Below are positions 37,966-46,012 of a stretch of 64,000 nt of DNA, one piece after another. Every line of letters begins with the position of its first letter. Within the stretch, counting starts at the first letter, position 1. The stretch is from the NCBI RefSeq assembly GCF_016623615.1, contig NZ_JAEHFX010000003.1, positions 372,001 through 436,000 of the forward strand, given 5' to 3'. Origin of the DNA: Adhaeribacter terrigena (GTDB lineage: Bacteria; Bacteroidota; Bacteroidia; Cytophagales; Hymenobacteraceae). The notes under the pieces are model-generated. The model had not been told where the DNA came from. It ran no database searches and saw only the letters and a program-made list of their open reading frames with translations. A program made the translations under genes and the position numbers.

Positions 37966-38476
37966 GAAAGTAAGCCCAATACCTATTCTAATTAACTGAA
38001 AAATACAGTTATCAAACGGCTATCAGGAAAGCGCTTTGAACTCTTAATTTAATAAAGGAATGATTTGCGTAGGCTGTTAGGATGCGGCAGATGTGTAAAT
38101 ATAACAGCTATTACTTTGCAAGAAGCCTTATGTTGTAATAATATGGTGAGTGGTGTATTTTTATCGTGTGAACTTAAATATTTCTGGAGGTAATATTTAC
38201 ACCTTTAAAAACCATTTTTTTAACCCGAAGCAATTTTTTGTACAGTAGGTACATTGAATAAGTTAAAGTGAAAATTAAGTGCGTACTTTTAAAACAACTC
38301 GTGGGCTAATAGTATTACCGTTGCATCTGGCTTTTCTTCCGGGAGCCGACGAGTTCCTTCAGAGCTACGCTCGCAATCTTCGTGCTCCCGCGCTCAATTG
38401 TGTTCAGGATGACAGGTGTATTTATAATGCTAAATGTATTTAAGAAGGTAGTTGTATTTAAGAAGGAGTTTTCCAT
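37966..38476. other. Non-coding gap with a TGTCATCC-type repeat
   Basis: The left half (37966-38330) is A+T-rich and should hold the promoter of the PAS-LuxR gene; I see no site I can place. At 38339-38414 lies a repeat with CGGGAGC...GCTCCCG ends and a CAGGATGACAGG edge, related to the element at 17607. At 38437-38468 TGTATTTAAGAAGG occurs twice in tandem. Confidence 0.6.
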
Positions 38477-38509
38477 AAAAAAAGCCCCGCAATTGCAGGG
38501 CCTTTTTTT
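38477..38509 (-). terminator. Terminator of the M3 peptidase gene
   Basis: A stem GCCCcGC/GCaGGGC around AATT is flanked by A7 and T7 runs, so it can work on both strands. It lies 25 bases after the peptidase stop. Confidence 0.8.
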
Positions 38510-38533
38510 ATTCATGTATGTCCGGAAATAAAC

Positions 38534-40765
38534 TTACTTCTTCTTCGGTTTTGCCGGAGCAGTTTTTTTAGCCGGAGCAGTTGGTTTGCTGAAGCCGCGT
38601 TTCTGCATCAGGGCTTCGGTTTTCGGGTCGCGGCCGCGGAAGGCGCGGTAGGCTTCGGCAGGGTCGAGGGTGTTGCCAACCGAGAAAATATGCTGCTTTA
38701 AATTATGGCCTACCGTTTTGTCGTAAGGGCCGCTGCCTTCGGTGAATGCGCCATAGGCATCGGCGGTTAGTACATCCGACCACAGGTAGCTGTAATAACC
38801 GGCCGAGTAACCGTCGCCGGAGAACACGTGGGCGAATTGCGGGGTGCGGTGGCGCATCACAATCTCGTTCGGCATGCCCAAAGCGGTTAAGGTTTCACGT
38901 TCGAATTTATCGGGATCGATTTTCTGGTCGCCGGCCAAATGCAGTTTCATGTCTATTAAAGCACTGGCTAAATATTCGGTGGTTTCGAAGCCTTCGTTAA
39001 ACGTGCCGGCTTTTTCGATGCGGTCTACCAGGCTCTTCGGAATGGGTTTGCCGGTCTGGTAATGCAGCGCAAAGCGGTTCAGCACTTCCGGGGTAGAAAG
39101 CCAATGCTCCAGTAACTGCGACGGGAACTCCACGTAATCGCGTACCACTGAGGTTCCGGCCAATGACGGATAGGTTACGTTGGAAGACAGCCCGTGCAGC
39201 GCGTGGCCGAATTCGTGGAAAAGGGTAGAAGCATCGTCCCAGGAGATCAGCACCGGTTCGCCGGGTTTGCCTTTCACGAAGTTAGAGTTATTCGATACGA
39301 TGGTGGTGATCTCGCCGTTCATGCGTTGCTGGTCGCGGTAAGAATTCATCCAGGCGCCGGAGCGTTTGCCTTCCCGGGCGTAGGCATCGAAGTACCACAG
39401 CCCGATGTGCTGGCCGCTGGTTTTATCTTTCACTTCCCATACGCGCACATCTTCGTGGAAAACGGGCACGTTGGTTACCGGCGTAAAGCTGAAATTGAAA
39501 AGCTCGCCGGCTACCCAGAACATGCCTTCGCGCAGGTTTTCGAGTTGTAAATACTGCTTCACTTCGTTCTGGTCGAGGTCGTATTTGGCTTTACGCACTT
39601 TCTCGGCGTAATAGCGGTAATCCCATGGCTCGATCTTGATGTTCTGGCCTTCTTTTTTTGCCATGGCCTGCATATCGGCTACTTCTTCTTTTACGCGGGC
39701 GGTAGCCGGTTTCCAAACCGATTCCATGAGTTGCACGGCATTTTCCGGGGTTTTCGCCATGGTGTTTTCCAGGCGCCAGTGGGCGTGCGTTTGGTAGCCT
39801 AATAATTTGGCGCGTTCGGCCCGCAGTTGCAGAATATCGGTAATGAGGGTGTTGTTGTCGTGCGCGCCGCCGTTATCGCCGCGGTTCACGAACATGCGCC
39901 AGGCTTTTTCGCGAAGACCGCGGTTATCGGAATACGTCAGGAAAGGATCTACCGAAGAACGAGTGTTGGAAATAACCCATTTGCCCGGCATTTTCTTCGC
40001 GGTAGCGGCGTTGGCGGCAGCATCTTTCAGCGATTGCGGCAAACCGGCCAGGTCGCTTTCTTTCTCGATCACCACAATTTCGTTCATTTCGTCGGCCAGC
40101 AGGTTTTGCCCGAAATTGGTGTAAAGCCCGGCCAGTTTCTGGTTGATTTCCGAAAGGCGTTTTTTCTGATCGGCGTTTAATTTAGCGCCCGCGCGCACGA
40201 AATTGGTATAGGTTTTCCAGGTCAGGCGTTGCTGTTCGGGCGTGAGTTTTACTTTTTCCGGCGAATTGTATACCGTTTCGATACGCTTGAACAGGGCTTC
40301 GTTTTGGGTGATCTGGTCGGAGAAAGCCGAAAGTTTCGGGGCCATTTCGCGTTCCACTTCTTGGAACTGGGCGTTGTTTTTATTCGAGCTCCAGATGCCG
40401 TAAATAGTCAGCACGCGGTCTAAAGTCTGGCCGGTTTTTTCCAGGGCGGCTATTGTGTTTTCGAAAGTAGCCGGTTCGGTTTGCGCGGCAATTTTAGCGA
40501 TCTCAGCCAGGTTTTCGTTCATGGCCGTTTCCATGGCTGGCTTGAAATCGGCGATCTGCACTTTGTCGAATGGAGGAATGCCGCCGTAAGGTCCGGTCCA
40601 GGCCTGAAGCAACGGATTAGGCGCGGCTGCCGGGGGCGTTACCGGAGTGGCAGTTGCAGCTGCTGCGGGTTGGTTTTTATTGGAATTCACGCAGTTGGTT
40701 AACGATAAAAGGGTTAAAGCCGAAGCCAGCGGAAGGACTCCGAAGTAAGAAAAAGAGTTACGCAT
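38534..40765 (-). CDS. M3 family zinc metallopeptidase, Dcp-like lipoprotein
   Basis: A 743-residue peptidyl-dipeptidase / oligopeptidase of family M3A. The N-terminus has a lipobox (LLSLTNC, Cys26), then an Ala/Pro linker (about 30-55), so it should be anchored to the envelope. Start of the mature enzyme is GPYGGIPPFDKVQIADFKPA, typical of Dcp. The zinc site is TLFHEFGHALHGL (HExxH, about residues 515-523), followed by SQLLEHW as the third ligand region. The C-terminal extension is Lys/Pro-rich. It probably degrades peptides in the periplasm. Confidence 0.92.
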   Translation of the reverse strand: MRNSFSYFGVLPLASALTLLSLTNCVNSNKNQPAAAATATPVTPPAAAPNPLLQAWTGPYGGIPPFDKVQIADFKPAMETAMNENLAEIAKIAAQTEPATFENTIAALEKTGQTLDRVLTIYGIWSSNKNNAQFQEVEREMAPKLSAFSDQITQNEALFKRIETVYNSPEKVKLTPEQQRLTWKTYTNFVRAGAKLNADQKKRLSEINQKLAGLYTNFGQNLLADEMNEIVVIEKESDLAGLPQSLKDAAANAATAKKMPGKWVISNTRSSVDPFLTYSDNRGLREKAWRMFVNRGDNGGAHDNNTLITDILQLRAERAKLLGYQTHAHWRLENTMAKTPENAVQLMESVWKPATARVKEEVADMQAMAKKEGQNIKIEPWDYRYYAEKVRKAKYDLDQNEVKQYLQLENLREGMFWVAGELFNFSFTPVTNVPVFHEDVRVWEVKDKTSGQHIGLWYFDAYAREGKRSGAWMNSYRDQQRMNGEITTIVSNNSNFVKGKPGEPVLISWDDASTLFHEFGHALHGLSSNVTYPSLAGTSVVRDYVEFPSQLLEHWLSTPEVLNRFALHYQTGKPIPKSLVDRIEKAGTFNEGFETTEYLASALIDMKLHLAGDQKIDPDKFERETLTALGMPNEIVMRHRTPQFAHVFSGDGYSAGYYSYLWSDVLTADAYGAFTEGSGPYDKTVGHNLKQHIFSVGNTLDPAEAYRAFRGRDPKTEALMQKRGFSKPTAPAKKTAPAKPKKK

Positions 40766-41054
40766 AGCGGTTTCTTTGAGTTTTTAAGTGGAAAAGGATA
40801 GCGTTTTAATTGCCTAATTTAGAGCTTATTTCCAAAGGAAACAATCAGGGTTGTAACGCGAAGTCTGTTATTTATCTTGCATTAGCAACCGTAAATTGTT
40901 GAGATCCAATTCTGCTGTCAAGTAAGAATAATGAGTATATGTCAGTTTTCCAGTGGAAAAGCATAGCGTTTCTGCCGGAAATATTTGCATTCCGGGCAGT
41001 GCTTCCGCAGGCATTTGTCGTATATTTGCAGCCCGAAATTCCCCTGTTGCGTTT
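40766..41054. other. Divergent gap with two motif copies
   Basis: 289 bases between the peptidase (minus) and SGNH gene (plus). Two copies of the dispersed motif, AAAAGGATAGCGTTTT (40792-40807) and AAAAGCATAGCGTTT (40958-40972). Promoters for both genes should be here. An in-frame ATG at 40953 upstream of the SGNH gene overlaps the second motif and is not the likely start. Confidence 0.6.
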
Positions 41055-42548
41055 ATGATCAAGCCGTACCGGTCTTTGCTTTTGTTGGTTTACGTGGGTG
41101 TGCTGCTGGCCGTAGCTTTGTTTTTTCTGCCCGCCAGTATTCCGCTGCCGAACGGTTATTCCTTGCGTTTTTTCACCCTGGAAAGCCTGCTCGATACCAA
41201 AGGAAAACAATACGCGGACATTTCGGATATTGAGAAAAAATTTACGCCGGCCGAAGAAAAAGCAACCACCGCGAAAAACGGTAGGGTTTCCGGTCCAAAA
41301 ACTGCGCAGGCCGATACGCTCGAAAGCCGTTTTAAAATTCAGTTCCCGGCCGGCAACGACACCGCGCTTTTCAGTTTCTTCCGCCATTTGCAAAACCTAA
41401 GAAACTCCGAAGAACTGGTGCGGGCACTGCATTACGGCGACTCCCAGATCGAAGGTGACCGGATCACGGCTTTCCTGCGAAACAAGTTTCAAAACCGGTT
41501 TGGCGGGTGCGGCGTGGGCTTGGTGCCGTTGCAGGACGCCCTCGGCAACCGCACTTCCATCCAGATCAACAGCGACGATGCCTGGAAAAGAATGCGCGCC
41601 TACGGGCCCGATTACCGCAAAAAAGCGCCGCATCATTACGGCATTCTGGGCAGTTACTTTAATTTTTCCTTTAGCTACACCCAAACCATTCCCGGCGATA
41701 CCGCGGCCACCGACAGCCTGCGCCGCCAACCGAAATATATTACCAAAAAACGTTCGAATATCTGGGTAGAATACGCCAAAGCACCCGGCGCCTACGCCCG
41801 CGACAGCCGTTTCGAGAATTTCAAATTGCTATATTCCAATCCGGGGGCGCCGGTTAAACTGAACGTTCAAATCCGGAAAGACAGCATCAAAACCTATGAA
41901 CTGCCGGTAACCACCGAGCCCTCCGTTTTTGAAATGCCTTTCACGGGAAATTTCAAGAAAATCAGGCTCAGTTTTGAAGGCACCCAAAGTCCGGAATTTT
42001 ACGGCGCGGCGCTCGACTGCAATTCGGGCGTGGTGATCGATAACATGCCTTTCCGGGGAAGTTCGGGAACGGAATTCGTGCGGATGAACAAAGAAACGCT
42101 GCGCGTGCAATTTCAGCAGCTCAACGTGAAATTCATCATTTTGCAATACGGCGTAAACGTAGTGCCGCACGTGATCAAAGATTACGGTTATTACGAAAAA
42201 CAATTCTATACACAGCTGAAACTATTGCGGGAGCTGGCGCCCGAAGCCAGCATTCTGGTAGTAGGCGTTTCGGACGTTTCCCGGAAAGAAGGCGAAGTTT
42301 ACACCACGTATCCGAACGTAGAAAAGATCCGCGATGCGCAGCGCAACGCTGCCTTTAAAGCTGGTTGCGCGTTCTGGGACCTGTATACGGCTATGGGCGG
42401 TAAAGATTCCATGCCGAGCTGGGTGTTTGCCAAACCGGCCCTGGCCAACAAAGATTTTACCCACTTCACCCCGAAAGGAGCCCAACTGGTAGCCGAAATG
42501 CTGTTTAAAAGCCTGATGTACGAATATGAGCAATTCAGCCGCAAGTAA
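41055..42548 (+). CDS. SGNH-hydrolase-like membrane-anchored protein 1
   Basis: A protein of 497 residues from the ATG at 41055 (MIKPYRSLLLLVYVGVLL), which gives an N-terminal membrane anchor. Block I is ALHYGDSQIEGDRI (GDS, nucleophile Ser) and block V is KDFTHFTPKGAQLVAEM (Asp-x-x-His), the SGNH/GDSL pattern; a beta domain lies between. SGNH proteins next to MBOAT acyltransferases usually move or remove acetyl groups on surface polysaccharide. The linker after the anchor encodes a dispersed motif copy (41273-41301, read as KNGRVSG). The gene overlaps the next by 23 bases. Confidence 0.85.
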   Translation: MIKPYRSLLLLVYVGVLLAVALFFLPASIPLPNGYSLRFFTLESLLDTKGKQYADISDIEKKFTPAEEKATTAKNGRVSGPKTAQADTLESRFKIQFPAGNDTALFSFFRHLQNLRNSEELVRALHYGDSQIEGDRITAFLRNKFQNRFGGCGVGLVPLQDALGNRTSIQINSDDAWKRMRAYGPDYRKKAPHHYGILGSYFNFSFSYTQTIPGDTAATDSLRRQPKYITKKRSNIWVEYAKAPGAYARDSRFENFKLLYSNPGAPVKLNVQIRKDSIKTYELPVTTEPSVFEMPFTGNFKKIRLSFEGTQSPEFYGAALDCNSGVVIDNMPFRGSSGTEFVRMNKETLRVQFQQLNVKFIILQYGVNVVPHVIKDYGYYEKQFYTQLKLLRELAPEASILVVGVSDVSRKEGEVYTTYPNVEKIRDAQRNAAFKAGCAFWDLYTAMGGKDSMPSWVFAKPALANKDFTHFTPKGAQLVAEMLFKSLMYEYEQFSRK

Positions 42549-43788
42549 GGTTTTTGGTATTGTACTGGCTGTCCGTTTGCTTATGGCCGGCATGGTTTTC
42601 GGTTTGCCGGCCGATTCGGTAAAGCGGAAAACGGTAGGGTTTGAGCCACCGAAACTCGCGCAGCAATATGGTTTTATAAAATACGGTCTGAATAAAATTG
42701 AAGTAAAAGATTCGCTGGCTATGCAAACTTTTTACCGCGCCCTGGATTCTTTGAGAGCCGGTACACGGCAAAAAGTGAACGTGGTGCACATCGGCGATTC
42801 GCATATTCAGGCCGATATTTTTTCGGGTAGAATGCGTTCGCTTTTACAGGATCCTGAAGCTTTGGGAAATGGTGGCCGGGGTTTTGTATTTCCGTATCCG
42901 CTGGCCCGAACCAATAATCCCTGGAATTATAAGGTAACATTTACAGGTGTTTGGGACGGCTGTAAAAATGTGCAATACGCGCAAAATTGCAACTGGGGCC
43001 TGGCCGGCATCGTGGCTGAAACCGTGGACAGCAGCGCGACTTTTACGATTCAAAACAATAGCGTTCCGGTTAGCAAGGTACGCGTTTTTTATCCGGTGCA
43101 AGACCTGACCCAGTTTGCGGTAATGGTGCAGGCTGCGGGCGTAAATTATCAACCCGTGAGGACCGATACGCTTGGTTTTGCCGAATTCATTTTGCCCGAA
43201 GAAGTTACAGAAATACAAGTGTTGCTTCTGAAAAAGTTTACACGCCAGAAGCATTTTACCTTGCAGGGCATCAGCCTGGAAAATGAAAGGCCGGGTCTGG
43301 TTTATTCGAGCCTGGGCGTGAACGGGGCAGAGGTTATTTCTTTTTTGCGGAGCAGCAATGCTTTCGAAAAAAACCTGGCGGCCATTAAACCTGACCTGAT
43401 CATAGTTTCTTTGGGAACGAACGATGCGTACGGCAAGATCTTCAACCCGGAAAAATTCAAGCAAAATTACGGCACCTTGCTGCAGCGCATTCAGAAAGCC
43501 GCGCCGCACGCTTCGGTGTTGCTCACCACGCCCGGCGATAATTACCGGCAGCGCAAATACCCGAATTACAACAACGTAAAAGCTGCCGCTAAAATTTACG
43601 AACTGGCCGAAGAAACCGGCAGCGCCGTCTGGAATTTTTACCACGTCATGGGTGGTTTGCGCTCGGTAGTAAAATGGCAATTGAACGGCCTGGCCGCCAA
43701 AGACAAAGTTCATTTAACCGGCAAAGGCTACCGCCTGCAGGGCGATCTTTTATTTGAGGCGCTGATGGAAGGATATAAAAATGATTAA
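42526..43788 (+). CDS. SGNH-hydrolase-like secreted protein 2
   Basis: A 420-residue protein with an N-terminal signal or anchor (about 8-27). SGNH motifs are complete: VVHIGDSHIQADIFSGR (block I), LGVNGAEVISFLR (block II), IVSLGTNDAYG (block III, GxND) and KDKVHLTGKGYRLQGD (block V). A paralogue of the preceding gene with which it overlaps. A dispersed motif copy (42626-42647) is read here as RKTVGFE, a different frame from the one in the first SGNH gene. It probably acts on acylated envelope glycans with the downstream MBOAT protein. Confidence 0.87.
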   Translation: MSNSAASKVFGIVLAVRLLMAGMVFGLPADSVKRKTVGFEPPKLAQQYGFIKYGLNKIEVKDSLAMQTFYRALDSLRAGTRQKVNVVHIGDSHIQADIFSGRMRSLLQDPEALGNGGRGFVFPYPLARTNNPWNYKVTFTGVWDGCKNVQYAQNCNWGLAGIVAETVDSSATFTIQNNSVPVSKVRVFYPVQDLTQFAVMVQAAGVNYQPVRTDTLGFAEFILPEEVTEIQVLLLKKFTRQKHFTLQGISLENERPGLVYSSLGVNGAEVISFLRSSNAFEKNLAAIKPDLIIVSLGTNDAYGKIFNPEKFKQNYGTLLQRIQKAAPHASVLLTTPGDNYRQRKYPNYNNVKAAAKIYELAEETGSAVWNFYHVMGGLRSVVKWQLNGLAAKDKVHLTGKGYRLQGDLLFEALMEGYKND

Positions 43789-44143
43789 AATCAAAAGCGC
43801 TTTTTCAATGTTAGAAGAATTTGGAAGCACATTCGCTTTCATTCTTTTGATACTGCTTTTAGTCATTAATACTTCTGATGCCTATGATTTTTTACAAAAG
43901 CCCGAAGATTATATAAATTTTTATCACTTAGATATTACCAAAAAGAATTGGAAATGGGACTATCTTCAAAATGGTATTAAAGTAACAGCACTGTCCACAG
44001 TAGGAATATTTATTTATCTCCATTCCTTTCTTAAAAAGGATAACAAAGTTTTGAAAATCCTTCGGTCCATATGTACTATAATATTATTTGGAAACTTAGC
44101 TTATGGCTATTATCAGTGGTATTTAACAGGTTTCGACCATTAA
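43781..44143 (+). CDS. Small three-helix membrane protein
   Basis: A 120-residue protein with three predicted membrane helices (about 15-32, 67-85, 95-115) and no recognised family. It overlaps the SGNH gene by 8 bases and lies 39 bases before the MBOAT gene, so it is part of the same transcript. It is clearly more A+T-rich than its neighbours, which suggests later acquisition. Confidence 0.65.
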   Translation: MIKIKSAFSMLEEFGSTFAFILLILLLVINTSDAYDFLQKPEDYINFYHLDITKKNWKWDYLQNGIKVTALSTVGIFIYLHSFLKKDNKVLKILRSICTIILFGNLAYGYYQWYLTGFDH

Positions 44144-44182
44144 TTATTTCACGACTTTTTATCGCAAAAATTATAGCATTTT

Positions 44183-45715
44183 ATGCTTGAAAATATACTT
44201 GAAAATTTAAAGGAACTGCTGAAATTCCAGCCCGAGCATCCGATGATCTTTACTACGGCCTTGTTCTGGTTTTTCTTCGGACTGGTGCTGGTGGTTTTTC
44301 AGTTTACGTATCGCAAATTCACCGCACGGAATTTATTTTTGTTCGCGTTCAGTTTGTTTTTTTATTACAAATCGAGCGGGTATTTCTTTGTGCTCTTGCT
44401 GCTTACCACCGTGATCGATTACGTGATGGGCTGGCAGATTTTCCGGGCAAACTCAAAAGCTTCCAAAAAGTTTTTCGTCTTCATCAGTTTGTGCATGAAC
44501 CTGGGCTTGCTTTGTTATTTTAAGTATTCCTATTTTCTTTCCGGGTTTTTCAATGCACTTTTCGGCACTACGTATCAGCCGGTAGATTACCTGGCTTACA
44601 TGACCAACTATTTCACCAGCTCTAACCTGGATATTACGCACATCATTCTGCCGGTCGGTATTTCGTTTTACACGTTTCAGAGCATCAGTTATTCCATCGA
44701 TATTTACCGCGGCATTATTAAACCCGTAGATCGGTTCCTGGATTTTGCCTTTTTCGTGAGCTTTTTCCCGCAGCTCGTAGCCGGCCCCATTGTGCGCGCT
44801 TCGGAATTTGTGCCGCAGATCTACAAGCCATACGACCTGACGAAAGACGAATTTAACCGCGCCATTTTCCTGATCCTGGCCGGCCTGATCAAAAAGATCC
44901 TGATCTCCGATTATATTTCCAGCAACTTTGTAGACCGGGTTTTTGAGTCGCCGGTCAGCTACACGGGCTTCGAGAACCTGATGAGCGTTTATGGCTATAC
45001 CATCCAGATCTACTGCGATTTTTCGGGATATACCGATATTGCCATTGGGGTAGCATTGCTGCTTGGCTTCCGGCTATCCATCAATTTTAATTCCCCGTAT
45101 ATTTCGCAGAATATCACTGAGTTCTGGCGCCGCTGGCACATTTCGCTTTCAACCTGGCTCAAAGATTATCTCTATATTTCTTTGGGCGGTAATCGGAAAG
45201 GCAAAGTGCGGCAATACGTAAATTTGTTTATTACCATGCTGCTAGGAGGCCTTTGGCACGGGGCCCACATCAAATTCATTATCTGGGGCGCTTTGCACGG
45301 CGTGGCGCTGGCTTTACATAAAGGCTGGATGGAAATTACCGGCAGCGATGGTAAAGGAAAATCGTTTTTCAGCCGGTTATGGGCAAGAGTTTTAACCTTC
45401 CATTTCGTAGCGTTTTGCTGGATCTTTTTCCGGGCCGATAACCTCGATATTGTGAACCAGGTTTTAAGCCAGATCGCCTACCATTTCGAGCCGCACCTGA
45501 TCCCGCAAATGCTGGTTGCCTATAAAGAAGTTTTCCTGCTGATGCTGATCGCCTATATCGTGCATTTTATTCCGGTACCGCAGAAAACCCGCCTGGGCGA
45601 CTGGTTCGGTTATCTTCCCGATCTGGCCAAAGCGGCAATGATCGTACTCATTATTCTGGGGCTTTACCAGGTAAAAACCGCCGCCATTCAGCCTTTCATT
45701 TACTTTCAGTTCTAA
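44183..45715 (+). CDS. MBOAT-family O-acyltransferase (AlgI/DltB-like)
   Basis: A 510-residue polytopic membrane protein of the MBOAT family, which transfers acyl groups from the cytoplasm to extracellular acceptors. Typical sequence includes HIILPVGISFYTFQSISYSI, FFPQLVAGPIVRASEFVPQ, YCDFSGYTDIAIG, NITEFWRRWHISLSTWLKDY and MLLGGLWHGAHIKFIIWG, where the His of LWHG is the catalytic residue. With two SGNH proteins it forms an alginate/cellulose-type acetylation module. The modified polymer is not identifiable here. Confidence 0.93.
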   Translation: MLENILENLKELLKFQPEHPMIFTTALFWFFFGLVLVVFQFTYRKFTARNLFLFAFSLFFYYKSSGYFFVLLLLTTVIDYVMGWQIFRANSKASKKFFVFISLCMNLGLLCYFKYSYFLSGFFNALFGTTYQPVDYLAYMTNYFTSSNLDITHIILPVGISFYTFQSISYSIDIYRGIIKPVDRFLDFAFFVSFFPQLVAGPIVRASEFVPQIYKPYDLTKDEFNRAIFLILAGLIKKILISDYISSNFVDRVFESPVSYTGFENLMSVYGYTIQIYCDFSGYTDIAIGVALLLGFRLSINFNSPYISQNITEFWRRWHISLSTWLKDYLYISLGGNRKGKVRQYVNLFITMLLGGLWHGAHIKFIIWGALHGVALALHKGWMEITGSDGKGKSFFSRLWARVLTFHFVAFCWIFFRADNLDIVNQVLSQIAYHFEPHLIPQMLVAYKEVFLLMLIAYIVHFIPVPQKTRLGDWFGYLPDLAKAAMIVLIILGLYQVKTAAIQPFIYFQF

Positions 45716-46012
45716 GGTTCGCTTTAAAATAAACTTCGGAATATTTTTTACTTCCCAGACTTTTTGAGGCTGCAACCCTACCGTTTGGTAAATTCCAATC
45801 GGAGCCTTATCGGAGCCAATTAAAACCGGAAAGAAAATTGGTAGCCTTTGGGCCTGTAAAACTGCCCGTTCTTTTGATTGGTGCCTGACTTTTTTTGTAG
45901 TGCGCAACGCTCTTTTACGCGCCATTTCGTATAAATAAAAGCCTGGTTTTCAATTCAAAGCATTTGGATATTCCGGATTGTAGCATGAAGGCAGCGCATA
46001 AAAGAGGGGCGT
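45716..46012. other. Non-coding gap before the receptor genes
   Basis: 297 bases. Contains one reverse-oriented extended motif copy (45760-45788: CTTTTTGAGGCTGC then AACCCTACCGTTTGG). The promoter of the receptor pair should lie near the right end. No supported gene. Confidence 0.5.

Noticed and set aside
38315-38515. 66-codon minus-strand frame
   Set aside because: It is the translation of an intergenic repeat and a terminator, not a gene.
40953-41054. Longer start for the first SGNH gene
   Set aside because: The 34 added residues cover a dispersed motif and lie before a good membrane anchor starting at 41055.
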